A stretch of 42,402 nucleotides of DNA from Chara braunii. Its lineage: Eukaryota; Streptophyta; Charophyceae; Charales; Characeae. This document shows, piece after piece, positions 20,888 through 30,101 of the stretch. The number at the start of each line of letters is the position of its first letter. The stretch's first letter is position 1. A program made the position numbers and the translations under genes. The DNA is taken from positions 47,573 to 89,974 of the forward strand of contig BFEA01000451.1 of NCBI GenBank assembly GCA_003427395.1. The letters run 5' to 3'. The notes below the pieces were generated by a model, which saw only the letters and a list, made by a program, of their open reading frames with translations, was not told the DNA's origin and did not search any database.

Positions 20888-21561
20888 TCATTCCACGAAC
20901 GGCCGAGAGGGACGACCATCTTTTTTTCTTGCGTCGGATGCAAGAGCTACTTGTCAAGGCACGCGACCAGATGGCTAAGACGCAGCAACGCATGAGCCAA
21001 CAGGCCAACCGCCAACGTCTTCCTTGCCCATTCCGCGCCGACAATCTCGTTTGGGTTTCCGCCGCGGAATTCAGCCTTGAACAAGATATCTCTCGCAAGT
21101 TCCTTCCGAAATGGATGGGGCCCTGGCCAATCGTGGCACCCGCTGGGGATGCACCTGAAGGACCTTCCTTCACCATTCAGGTGCCCTCCCACTTGCTCGT
21201 CTACCCGGTCTTTCATTGCTCCAAGTTGGCTCTTTACACGCCAACGGAACATGACGATTTTCTCGGGCGACGATTGCAAGACCCACCCTCTATGGACAAT
21301 TTTCAGGAGGTCGGCAACATCATCTCCCAGCGACGCTACAGCAACAGGCCAACCGAGTACTTGGTACGTTTTGCGTACTGCACTCACAAAGCTGACCGTT
21401 GGTTGACCCGTGCGGAACTCCAAGCAACAGCTCCGGATGTTCTCACACGCTACGAACGCAAGATGCAAGGCAAGCCGGTACCTTCGGCTCCACGTCGCAC
21501 CCGCGTCCAGGTTCCACCTTCAGAAAGTCAGCTTCGCCCTCGACCCGGCTTGACTTCATAA
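20888..21561 (+). pseudogene. pol: Gypsy integrase C-terminus with chromodomain-like tail
   Basis: The frame carries RTAERDDHL, then QELLVKARDQMAKTQQRM, PCPFRADNLVWVSAAEF (the usual integrase C-terminal fold), FLPKWMGPWPIV and VFHCSKLALYTP. A chromodomain-like segment follows (VGNIISQRRYSNRPTEYLVRF, then ADRWLTRAEL), about residues 125-175 of the 211-residue frame. It stays open to a TAA at 21559-21561. Chromodomains of this clade are thought to steer integration to chromatin. Confidence 0.85.
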
Positions 21562-21572
21562 GGAGGGGGGGG
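21561..21572 (+). other. Polypurine tract
   Basis: AGGAGGGGGGGG overlaps the stop codon and sits directly before TGTTAC, the usual start of a gypsy LTR. Established role: primer for plus-strand DNA synthesis. Confidence 0.8.
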
Positions 21573-21828
21573 TGTTACATGCTGCACCTACAACAGGTTG
21601 CACGGGCCACGTTCAGGCCCGTGACGTTTTCAGGCCGAAAGCCTGAAAACAAGGGCCTACAGGCCGCGTGTTGTTTCAGCCTGAAAGCCTGAAAACAACA
21701 GGCCCTGTGTCGTCTCAGCCTAAATCGGGGCCTTTCCGGCCCTGAGTCTTTTCAGCCTGAAGCTGAGGGTCATTTTCAGGCCAGGCCCTCATCAGTTCGA
21801 CCTGCCCCGAAACTCAGGCACCAAACCG
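21573..21828 (+). repeat. 3' LTR start with stem-loop cluster
   Basis: Begins TGTTACATGC after the polypurine tract. Perfect hairpins include CACGGGCC/GGCCCGTG (21601-21623) and GTTTTCAGGC/GCCTGAAAAC with a 5-base loop (21626-21650); a related imperfect one follows near 21670-21700. The LTR appears cut near 21828, where a TIR element tip begins. No second LTR copy is present to fix the end. Confidence 0.65.
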
Positions 21829-22717
21829 AGAGTAGTGCAGCGAGGCCCTTGTTTTCGAGTGTAAGTGCGGCGGTGCCGTACACTTGGGGTCTCGCTCCAC
21901 TACTCTCGACTCATGAAAAGTTTCGTGAGTCCTTCTAGAGCTGTCAGACATGCAAAACTCTCGGAAAAAAAGTCTTGGCTCCACTTACTCTAGATGGGTT
22001 TGCTCGAGATGCAGTGGCGGAATGAGACGAGCTCTCAGACTGCACTAAAAGACAGTGCCGCCCTGTTCTGATGGTTGGGACACGAGGCGCACTCTTGAAA
22101 AAAAATGGTCGGAGCGGGGGTACGAGGGAGGACATTGGAAAAGCATGTCGTCGCAGGCTGGGCACTCTAGACACTTCGAGAGTGCCCTTCGAGAGTGCTT
22201 TCTGACAGCTCTCGAAGGGCGTTTTCGAGAGCACCTATCTAGAGTGAGTGGAGCGAGGCCTTACTCTCGAAATTTCGAGAGTATGGGCCTAGGTGCACTA
22301 CTCTCCATAGGCCAAGTTTGGCGAGTAGGCGCCTGGTTGCACTTACTCGCCAAACTTGACGAATGCAAAATGTGTCAGACGGCTNCCCACACCGTCGACA
22401 CAAGTTGTGGAGAGTGAATTCGGTTTCCCCGCCTGTGCACGGCGGTTTGTGGAGAGTGGTCCTCGGACCTCTCCACAAAACAGCTTTCTTGAGAGTGCAG
22501 GGCTTCACGAGTCGACATCAGGTAGACAAAAAAAAATAACTTCTCTGTAGAAGAAATATAATGGCGAGTAAGTGCAACCAGGACTGAGTTTGACGCGATT
22601 CTCAGTTTTTTCACTCTCCACGCATCCGCCACGAAATGTGACGGATGGCGAGTAGTGCAACTAGGCCCTATAGAGTAGTGGAGGGAGGCCCTTGATTCTT
22701 CAAGATTCAAGTGTAGT
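21829..22717. repeat. Nested GGGCCTCG-family TIR elements
   Basis: GAGAGTAGTGCAGCGAGGCCC at 21829-21850 is a right tip. Another element spans about 21880-22253 (tips GGTCTCGCTCCACTACTCTC and GAGTGAGTGGAGCGAGGCC). A third spans about 22327-22672 (tips around GGTTGCACTTACTCGCC and GGCGAGTAGTGCAACTAGGCCC). Many CTCTCGAAG/CTTCGAGAG inverted words occur inside. No transposase is encoded, so these are non-autonomous. One N lies at 22384. Confidence 0.65.
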
Positions 22718-22832
22718 GCGCACTACTCTCGAAATGTGCAAAACGAGAGTGAATCTTCGGTAGAAACATGGCAAGATACGTCCCCATGATTTTTGTCTTT
22801 TGTGCATGTCCAGAGTAATGCAGCGATGCCCT
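22718..22832. mobile_element. GGGCCTCG-family short element (family a)
   Basis: Contains the family core in order: CACTACTCTCGAAATGTGCA, AACGAGAGTGAATCTTC, GATTTTTGTCTTTTGTGCAT, then AGTAATGCAGCGATGCCC. It matches the clean copy at 25017-25138. Confidence 0.75.
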
Positions 22833-23235
22833 ATCGGCCTCACCGGACGGAGCAAAAAACGAAACGAAAGTCGCGAGGCCTCGAATCAAGGTTTCGTTTC
22901 GTTTTTTACACCACTGCCGCACGGCACACGCGAAATCACTCCCGGAAACGGCCTGACGAGTGTTGAGGTGCCTGACTTCCGCAAATGCTATTTTTTTTTT
23001 GGACCGGCGTGCTGCATCCCTTGGACCGACTTGCTGCACTCGCGTGGATTCGCAGCTCCACGAGCAGCCTTCGGAGGACCTACGACTTTTCGTGAGTTGC
23101 AGGCGGGCATGGAAGGGGCACGTGCCGAGGCTCGCGAATTGCGAATCTGACACACTTCGCGACTTCTTGACTGTGCGGCAAAACGTTCACGAAACGAACT
23201 AGTTTTTTTTCTCTTTTCGTGTACCGTCCCGCGAG
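22833..23235. repeat. TIR-like element with 16-bp perfect stem
   Basis: AAAAAACGAAACGAAA at 22854-22869 pairs perfectly with 22892-22907. Tips resembling GGCCTCACCGGACGG and CCGTCCCGCGAGGCCC lie at 22837 and 23226. No protein is encoded. Confidence 0.5.
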
Positions 23236-23885
23236 GCCCTATGCCTGGGCAGATTTTGCTAGGTTTTTTTGTTTTTTTGTTTTTTTTTTATAATGCTGGA
23301 CCCTCAGGAGCCAAAATTTTGGTCCTGTTTTCGGCCGAAAACTCGGTTTCAATTTTAGATCGAAAACTAAAACATGTCCATTTTGACAAAAAGGCAGTTT
23401 CTGGATGAATCTCACGGTAATCACATCACATCCAGATCATAGAAAAAGTCCAATTTTTTTGTAATATGCCCTCAACACTCCTTTTCTCCCGTTCTCCACG
23501 CACATCACAGTCACTTTCTACAAACGGAATGTCACGCCTTTCCTACGAACCTGCTCCACACCCCCCTCCCCCCTCCCCCCACGTCACAGCTCACACGAAC
23601 CACAATTGTGCACACAAAGCAACATGCCACGACGATCGACCCGACTCAATTATGCCCCCCCAGGGCTGTACGATCAGCCTTCTTTTGCCAAGCTGATGCA
23701 AAGAAATGTCATTAGTACTTTCCTGGTCTAAACGACGGAGCAAATCGCGTCCAAGCTCTGCTTTCCCCGTGACGGTTCTCGAAGCACATCACCGTTGCTT
23801 TACACGAAGGAAGGGCTGGCAATACCAAATAACCATTCCTCCAAGAGCAGTCAACCAAGTAGTAAGAATCAAGTGCCATCCACAG
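23236..23885. other. Unassigned DNA
   Basis: T-rich runs at 23260-23290, then ordinary-composition DNA with C-runs near 23560-23580. No gene, RNA or repeat is recognised; the frames are short and unconvincing. Confidence 0.4.
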
Positions 23886-24170
23886 AGAAGGGAATACACG
23901 CAACACGGGAGGAAAGAAGAAGAAGAAGAAGAAGAAGAAGAAGACGCGGCACACCAGGATTCATTCGTTCATTCATTCATTCGTTCATTCATTCATTCAT
24001 TCATTCATTCATTCATTCATTCATTCATTCATTAGCACACTGCTGTCGCAGACACGCATCGTCACATGGTAGATAGTTCATTCACGCAACAAGGGAGGAA
24101 AGAAGAAGAAGAAGAAGAAGAAGAAGAAGAAGAAGAAGAAGAAGAAGAAGAAGAAGACACGGCACACCAG
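23886..24170. repeat. Duplicated block with two (GAA)n and one (ATTC)n
   Basis: CACGCAACACGGGAGGAAAG, (AAG)n, ACGCGGCACACCAGG at 23897-23957 is repeated as CACGCAACAAGGGAGGAAAG, (AAG)n, ACACGGCACACCAGG at 24083-24170 with a longer array. An ATTC/GTTC array lies between them at about 23960-24033. The Ser, Leu and Arg-run frames are artefacts. Confidence 0.85.
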
Positions 24171-24796
24171 GTTCCCGAACGCGATGGCAGGCTTTCATAA
24201 GAGAACATGTCAACTGAAGTAACAGCCTGAAAGGCTCGGACCGGAAGTGAGACTGAACGGTCTGGACCACCGAATGCAGTGCGAGAAAGCCGCCACGAAC
24301 TACAAACCTGTGCACAGAAATCACTGTGCAAGCAGATGAACGTTCCTCAGAATCCTCACTGCATTCGTCAGAATCCTGACTACATTCGTCAGAAAACCTG
24401 TGCACAGAAATCACTGTGCAAGCAAGCAGATGGGGTGCTACTTACAAACCAAGTTGGTACGAACCCACAGACAGGACCAAGCAGATGAAGGTTCCGCAGA
24501 ATCCTCACACCATTCGTCGGCGGAATACAAAGTATCGGTCATTATAGCATTATATTTAAAGCATCTTTGAGACGCGGAATACAACGTACAGTGATAGTAG
24601 CTGTATATTTGAGGGCATCTGTCTGTCTACAGACAGACAGAGAATGCAGGTAGCTGTGCCGCATTACCACGATGGGGATGGTTAAAATCCACAGAGAGGA
24701 GATTATACTCGAACAACTGCCGAAGCAAATGTCAAGGAGTCTCATTTCTTCTCACTAACATTAACCATACGGGTCTAACGCACACACTGAAAGACT
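24171..24796. repeat. Short direct repeats, no gene
   Basis: ACCTGTGCACAGAAATCACT followed by GTGCAAGCAGATG occurs at 24305 and again at 24395; it contains the hairpin TGCACAG/CTGTGCA. CAGAATCCTCAC-like words recur near 24345, 24370 and 24495. CGGAATACAA(A/C)GTA occurs twice near 24521 and 24577. CTGTCTGTCT/AGACAGACAG near 24620-24641 is an almost perfect palindrome. Confidence 0.6.
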
Positions 24797-24909
24797 GCTA
24801 CCGTCTTCCCCCGAACACAACGCACCCTCATTTTGGCTGTATCTGGCCGTAACTACAGCTTGTATACGTTCATTTTTAGGGTGCGTTATGTTCGGGGGAA
24901 GACGGTAGC
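24797..24909. mobile_element. TIR element, CTACCGTCTTCCCCC family (family c)
   Basis: A 113-bp element with 32-bp terminal inverted repeats beginning GCTACCGTCTTCCCCCGAAC, with one mismatch between the arms. The 49-bp core has no coding. It is a MITE-type element; no clear target duplication is visible. Confidence 0.85.
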
Positions 24910-25016
24910 GCTAAGTTAACCAATCAGTGTACTTACTATAATTGATCCTTAACGAACGAAGGACAACCACGTCCTTCAAAACCTGCAGCAGATAAGTAGG
25001 GTTATGGTCACACATT
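24910..25016. other. Spacer
   Basis: Contains the imperfect inverted words CGAAGGACAACCACGTCCTTC near 24956-24978. No gene is seen. Confidence 0.4.
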
Positions 25017-25138
25017 GGGCCTCGCTGCACTACTCTTGAAAGGTGCAAAACGAGAGTGAATCTTCCGCTAGAACATGGAAAGATACAGCGACATGATTTT
25101 TGTCTTTTGTGCATTTCAAGAGTAGTGCAGGGAGGCCC
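25017..25138. mobile_element. GGGCCTCG-family short element, clean copy (family a)
   Basis: A 122-bp element with TIRs of about 30 bp: GGGCCTCGCTGCACTACTCT...GTGCAAAA and its complement. The core is GAGAGTGAATCTTCCGCTAG...GATTTTTGTC. The length, lack of coding and long TIRs fit a MITE. The 2-bp TT on both sides could be coincidence. Confidence 0.85.
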
Positions 25139-25169
25139 TTGATCTTAGCCAAAAGGCCGAGAAAGGTAT
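25139..25169 (-). pseudogene. U2 snRNA 5' fragment
   Basis: The minus strand reads ATACCTTTCTCGGCC, TTTTGGCTAAGATCAA: 31 bases identical in kind to the highly conserved 5' end of eukaryotic U2 snRNA. It stops exactly where the family-a element begins. The branch-site pairing region of U2 is missing, so it is not functional. No plant snRNA promoter element is obvious upstream. Confidence 0.85.
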
Positions 25170-25199
25170 AAATTCAGATCACAGGTAGAAGGTCCTCCC

Positions 25200-25314
25200 G
25201 GGGCTACTGTAGGTCCCACTTACACGAATTAGAGATATTGACCGTAGATACCCACAGATCAACGGTCAGATCAGAATCTCGTAATCCGTGCGATGCGAGT
25301 GGGACCTTGCCCCC
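25200..25314. mobile_element. TIR element, AGGTCCCACT family (family b), copy 1
   Basis: Ends are GGGGCTACTGTAGGTCCCAC and GAGTGGGACCTTGCCCC. The core shares GAATTAGAGATATTGACCGT and GATCAACGGTCAGA with the other copies at 25555, 25697 and 41955. No coding. Confidence 0.8.
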
Positions 25315-25554
25315 CGTTGTTTGTCGAGGTTTTCCCGGCCTCGTTTTTTCCTCCTTGGAAGGCTTTCCAAAAAAAAAAAAAAAAAAAAAACCCTGGTTGT
25401 CGACAGCCTGTGTGGCGCGCCTCAAAAGGAGATTCGATTCGATTCCGCCGCCGGTGACACGCGCCAAACGCTCGAGCGCTTCCCGCGCTTTCACTTTCGA
25501 GCGCTTCCCGCGCTTTCACTTTCATTCGCGCGGGATTTCACATCACTCCCCACC
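25315..25554. other. Spacer with poly(A) and a 26-bp tandem repeat
   Basis: An A-run lies at 25370-25390. TCGAGCGCTTCCCGCGCTTT followed by CACTT occurs twice in tandem at about 25471-25521. No gene is seen. Confidence 0.6.
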
Positions 25555-25666
25555 GTGGGCTAGGTCCCACTTGCAACGAATTAAGAGATAATAATACTGA
25601 CCGTAGATAGCGAAGATCAACGGCCGAAATCTCCTAATTTGCGCAAGTGGGACCTTGCCTCGTGTT
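25555..25666. mobile_element. Family b TIR element, copy 2
   Basis: Arms GGGCTAGGTCCCACTTGC and GCAAGTGGGACCTTGCCTC. CTCCCCACC occurs on both sides (25546-25554 and 25667-25675), a candidate 9-bp target duplication. This would fit Mutator-like elements, but the right copy may belong to a neighbouring element. Confidence 0.75.
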
Positions 25667-25856
25667 CTCCCCACCATTATAGCGCACCCTGATTCTGGGG
25701 CTAGGTCCCACTTACACGAATTAAGCGATATTGACCGTAGAAAGCCAAGATCCACGGCCAGAATCTCTTAATTGGTGCAAGTGGGACCTTGCCCCTGAAT
25801 GTGTTTACGAGCGGATGCAGTCATAATGAGGGTGCGTTGTGTTCGGGGGAAGACGG
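25667..25856. mobile_element. Family c element interrupted by family b copy 3
   Basis: The right arm AGGGTGCGTTGTGTTCGGGG ending GAAGACGGT (25828-25856) and a decayed left arm (TTCTCCCC...GCGCACCCT, 25665-25690) frame an insert of family b at 25697-25795 (99 bp, ends GGGGCTAGGTCCCACTT and AAGTGGGACCTTGCCCC). Family b therefore moved after family c had landed. Confidence 0.65.
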
Positions 25857-25969
25857 TTGCCGACTCTCAGAGGCGCTGACGAGGCGCTGACGTGTGCGTA
25901 AGGCGGCGGGCGACTTCATTCATTCATGGCTGCATGAAGAAGAAGTGTTCCCCCCGTACTACACATATA
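25857..25969. other. Spacer
   Basis: No feature beyond a GAGGCGCTGAC direct repeat near 25870-25890. Confidence 0.4.
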
Positions 25970-26063
25970 GGGCATCGCCACAGCACTCTCGACATGCACA
26001 AAAGACAAAAATCATGGCGGTGTATATTTGCATATTCTAGCGGAAGATTCACTCTCGTTTTGC

Positions 26064-26101
<38 letters not shown>

Positions 26102-26139
26102 GGAGTTTTGCACATTTCGAGAGTAGTGCAGCGAGGCCC
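25970..26139. mobile_element. Family a element carrying a poly(T) insertion
   Basis: Family-a element in the reverse orientation (GACAAAAATCATGG...GGAAGATTCACTCTCG). At 26066-26104 a T35-GGGA insertion is flanked by GTTTTGCAC on both sides (26057-26065 and 26105-26113), a perfect 9-bp duplication of family sequence. Confidence 0.85.
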
Positions 26140-26144
26140 AAATA

Positions 26145-26736
26145 GGGCATCGCCACACCGCTCTCGAAATGTGCAAAATGAGAATGAACTTCCTGTTAGA
26201 ATATGGCCAGATGCACGCGCCACATTTTTGTCTTTTAAGGGGAGAGTGCCATCCTCTAAGGGGAGCCTGTCGGTAAGACAGGCTCCAACCCGCCGTATTT
26301 AGGCGGGTTTCAGGCCGAATTTAGGCGTGTGAAGGTTTATAGATCGGTATGGTAGGTACTCAGTAGGATGAGCTGTAGAATCATTCGTTTAGTAGAGTTT
26401 TCTCCTTTACCTATTACTCCTCGGATATTAGCTGCTCTCCCAGAAACCCTTCCTCCACTCCCTATTCTAGTCCCGAGAAACTTCTGAATGAAGAGTAGAA
26501 CTGTCCTAAAAGTTCACCTTTGTCTGCTACTTCAGCAAAGAGGTACAGAGAAACTGGTGCTGCGTCTCCAGAGAGAAAAGGGTAAGTGATGAATAGAAAG
26601 GGAGCTATTTTAGGGGGAGTGAAGAACGCATTGGGAGTGGGGAAGGCAGAGAGAGAGAATAGAAACGTCTGACAAAGTGGGTGGAAGATTTTCCCACCCC
26701 ATTTTTCCACTGGCAATCAAACAAACAGACATTTTC

Positions 26737-26769
<33 letters not shown>

Positions 26770-26811
26770 ATTTTTGTCTTTTCACATTTGGAGAGTGGTG
26801 TGACGAGGCCC
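26145..26811. mobile_element. Family a element, split by a retroposon
   Basis: The left half 26145-26236 ends ACATTTTTGTCTTTT and the right half 26768-26811 starts with the same 15 bases and closes with GAGAGTGGTGTGACGAGGCCC. Together they make one family-a element. Confidence 0.85.
26237..26767 (+). mobile_element. 531-bp poly(A)-tailed retroposon with hairpin-rich 5' end
   Basis: The insert is bounded by a perfect 15-bp target duplication (26222-26236 and 26768-26782) and ends in an A-run of about 29 followed by GA, as expected for LINE-driven retroposition. Its 5' end holds GGAGCCTGTC/GACAGGCTCC (10-bp perfect stem, about 26262-26286) and AACCCGCC/GGCGGGTT (8-bp stem, about 26287-26310), plus a weaker GAGAG/CTCT pair before them. 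No long + frame is open; I cannot name the parent RNA. It could be a SINE or a retrocopy of a structured or messenger RNA. Confidence 0.8.
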
Positions 26812-26892
26812 ATATACTAGCGAGAGGGAGGATGAGATAGATGAGTACTGGCAAGAAGATGAGATATGTTAGCCCTTTTCCTTCTTCTTCCC
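26812..26892. other. Spacer
   Basis: Short spacer with no recognisable feature. Confidence 0.4.
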
Positions 26893-27058
26893 AGGCCAGG
26901 TCCCACTCGCAGCGTTGAGCCCCCTCAACGCCTGAATCTGGACGTGTTTGTGGAGAGGTGCAGTTCAGGAAACTCAACACCATTTCTGCACATCTCCGCA
27001 AAAGCGTCCAGATTCAGGGGTTGAGGTAGCTCAACGCTGCTAGTGGGACTTGGCCCCC
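26893..27058. mobile_element. TIR element related to family b (family d)
   Basis: Arms CCAGGTCCCACTCGCAGCGT...CTGAATCTGGACG and CGTCCAGATTCAGG...CAACGCTGCTAGTGGGACTT, about 165 bp in total. The outer AGGTCCCACT tip is shared with family b; the inner part differs. A diverged relative lies at 41293-41465. Confidence 0.75.
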
Positions 27059-27254
27059 CGTTTGTTGCCCGTTTTCCACTAATTACAAATTTCTAGACAT
27101 TTCTCTCTCTCTGAGATGTACGTATGTTGTTGCCCGTTTTCAGACTTTGTGGTAAGATTATCTTAGGTGGTCCTTTTTGGTTTGTGAGGGTTTTTTCATG
27201 CCTAATGCGGTTTTTCTTGGGAGTTTTCAGGGTCTGCAGGTATCCGGACAGCGG

Positions 27255-27300
<46 letters not shown>

Positions 27301-27339
27301 CGGTCTGGTTTTGGCCATTCTGTTGCTGCATTTCTTCTT
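27059..27339. other. Spacer with poly(T) insertion
   Basis: TTGTTGCCCGTTTTC occurs twice (27062 and 27128). A T40-A insertion at 27258-27298 is flanked by AGCGGTCT on both sides (27250-27257 and 27299-27306). No gene is seen. Confidence 0.7.
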
Positions 27340-27524
27340 TTTTTTTTTCAACAAAGGTCAATTTCCTTAGCAGGGCCCTGACCAAAGAGGATACACACCA
27401 GGAGCTCGGAGCCCCGTCCCTGAATACACAGTCTACACACCCGTCCTGCCACAGCAATATCGGCCCTGACCAAAGAGGAAATCCTAAAGGCAGCAACGGC
27501 AAAAGGAGCATCATCAACAAAAAC

Positions 27525-28265
27525 CTATGCTGGACACAAAAAAGCACCAAACGCAAAAGAAGAAGACACTCTATCCACGCCGACCAACAAAGGGCGAGCT
27601 GCCCAATGATCCTGAAACCAAGCAATACCCTTGGCCAGTGACGAGGCGAAGGAAACTTTTCGCCGCCAATCAATCTGTATTACCAGCCTGAGTGCTTGTT
27701 TGGCATGGAGCTGCAACTCAGCAAGCGTGGTCAGTTGTCCATTCCAAACAGCCTCATTTCGAGCTTTCCAAATGGTCCATAACAAAGCTCCCCGCGTGGC
27801 CTCAAACACATATCGCTGGGGCGGAGAAAAATCTGCTATAAGAGAGCCCAAAAGCACGCCATCAGTTGTCCAGACCCGAGATAAAACCCCAGAAAGGGGC
27901 CCAATTTCTCTCCACCATGCCCAGAAAGCCTCAGTAAGTGGACAAGCCACCCAAAGGTGGGTCAGATCTTCCACACGATATCCACTGGTACAAATCTTAC
28001 AAAACGGGTCACCACGAGTCCGTCGTTGAAAGACCCACGCCTCTGTAGGAACTGCAATATGCATGGTAAGCCACAAAATTCCTGCATGCCTCGGAACGGG
28101 CAGGGAAAGCAACAGCAACCAAAAGTGATCAAGTCTACGAAGAAAGTCAGAATACTGTACAGATCGCAGTCGACCCAATGCTGACCATCGCTTACTAACA
28201 AGCGCAGCCATATCCACTGTTGGCAACAGCAAATTATAAGCAAGTTTAACCGAGAAATCAAGCAC
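27525..28265 (-). pseudogene. LINE ORF2 C-terminus with zf-RVT
   Basis: Shows HIAVPTEAWVFQRR, then CKICTSGYRVEDLTHLWVAC with the Cys-x2-Cys...His-x4-Cys spacing of the zf-RVT domain found after plant LINE reverse transcriptases. LLWTIWKARNEAVW follows, also typical. The frame is open for 246 codons, ending at 27525. No RNase H domain is visible downstream. Confidence 0.88.
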
Positions 28266-28310
28266 AGAGCAAACTCGATGAGGTCTGACCGGTTCACGCC
28301 AATACCAGTC

Positions 28311-30101
28311 TCATGGATCAAACTGAAGGCGAGCAGACGGTATGGAGACTGCAAATGGAAAAAACTCCTGCAAGGCTCCGACACCGTGGTGCAGCACGCA
28401 AACAGGCACCAGATCCTCAAGGCTAGTGGCCACCGGGACAACAGAGGATTTGACAAGAGCTGATCCCAAACCCGTGTATCCATCTGTAACATCCCACTGT
28501 GTTAGCTCAACAAGCGCGTTCGGACCCAGACGATCCAAACGCCAAAGGTGACAGGGGCGATCCTGATGATCTGAGCGGAACCACATTCCCGGCAATACCT
28601 TTTTGTGAAAAATGCATTCTGTCCAATTAGAAGGCACAGCTGCAAGTATAGAACACAGATTACTGTCGACATTTCGAAGTTCCCGAAGGGGTCCTCGCAA
28701 CTGTTCCGGGGACTTCCAATTCCAAGATTGGAAGTCCCAAAGGTCTGCCAGGAGAACCACACCGCATGCAAACCAGGACTGACCAAAAGCATGCGAACCC
28801 GCGAAAGCAAAGGGCAAACCATCACTCCTCAATATACAAGGATTGTCAAAGATGGGCTGAGCCAGCAGCCTATTAAAAGAAAAAACAGGCTGCCCGCGGG
28901 AGGGGAGAACATTTCTCCACTCAACCACGATGTTTTTCCACACCGACGACTGCAGTCTTTTACGACAAAAGAAAGGGGTTAAAAGGGCAAGTTGCACATC
29001 TGCTAAACGATCCAAACCGAAATCCTCAGCCAACAACCACGTCGCCAACCTACGCCATGTGGCCTCAGCAGGCGCCAAAAGATAACGGATTGGCCACTTG
29101 GTGAGCATCGCTCTGGTTTGGAGGAGAGGGGAAAGAAGACCCAATCCTCCATGGCGACGCTTCTGAATCACCTTGTCTCATGCCACCTTAGGCAGCATGG
29201 GCTCTGAAGCAGTCAAAGCTTGTAACTGGGCAGCAACTTGCTTAGACAAGGGGGTAATCGCATGCATATACCATAGCTTCGAAAAGACAGCGTTGTTAAG
29301 TACAAAAGGGCGCGCATACAAGTAGACGGAACGCACACTGCCCCATGTTCTCAACGTATCAAACACCCCAGTAGCAAGAGTGTCGGCACACAGCACCTGT
29401 CCTTGTTGAAATGAGACATATTGGCCCAGTCGTTCCGACACTTCCACCCGAGCCACTTGCAAGCCCCAGTCGTGCAGTGGAGCATTGCCCGACCGGAAGG
29501 GAGCAGGAGCACAGACTTCGACCAGTTCACCTTAGCTTCAGCAAGTTGAACCTGCGCAAACCAGGGAAGATTTTGCCTAAAAGCCTCCCACGAGCGGAGT
29601 TCCAAGGGCAAAAAAAGAGATGTATCATCTGCAAAAGCCTGCGACTTCACCATCAGGCAACACCAACCCCCGAACCCTCTCATCGTCTCGGAGCACGGAA
29701 TGGAACACTTCAATATAAAGGATATACAAGTAAGGGGCTAACGGACAACCTTGACGCACAGATCCAGAAAGGGGTAATGACATTGAAAGGCGACCATTCA
29801 CCAAGACTTGCGAGGTCGCGCCTACAAAAAGCGAGTTAACAAGAGTACAGTATGCTGGTCCAAATTTCATGTGCCTCAACACTTGCTGCAAAAAGGCCCA
29901 ATTAACACGATCATAGGCCTTCTCAAAGTCTAATAACAAGACGCCTACAGGCAAGTTATATCTATTGATGAGCTCCATTCCCTGGGCGACAGACATGACT
30001 GCATCTAAAATAAAGCGACCTTTGACAAACCCTGTCTGATCCGGATGGATCAGAGTGGTAATCACAGCTTGCATTCTATTCGCCAGGACTTTAAACACCA
30101 C
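28311..30101 (-). pseudogene. LINE reverse transcriptase
   Basis: MVFKVLANRM, IHPDQTGFVKGRFILDAV, LLLDFEKAYDRVNW (first catalytic Asp), LSGSVRQGCPLAPYLYILYI, then after a frameshift near 29640 QAFADDTSLFL with the catalytic Asp pair (F-ADD variant). Further shifts occur near 29460 and 29175. The thumb and connection region (RRHGGLGLLSPLLQTRAML) follows to 28311. All reverse transcriptase motifs are present but not in one frame. Confidence 0.92.

Larger units (their letters stand above)
17608..21828 (+). mobile_element. Ty3/gypsy chromovirus remnant
   Basis: Order on + is reverse transcriptase, RNase H, integrase zinc finger, integrase core (interrupted and partly inverted), integrase C-terminus, chromodomain-like segment, polypurine tract and 3' LTR start. 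Gag, protease and the 5' LTR are absent: the 5' end is cut at element fragment C. Frameshifts, stops and changed catalytic residues show it is dead. Confidence 0.93.

Noticed and set aside
24062-24414. Open frames with poly-Ser, poly-Leu or poly-Arg runs
   Set aside because: Translations of a (GAA)n array.
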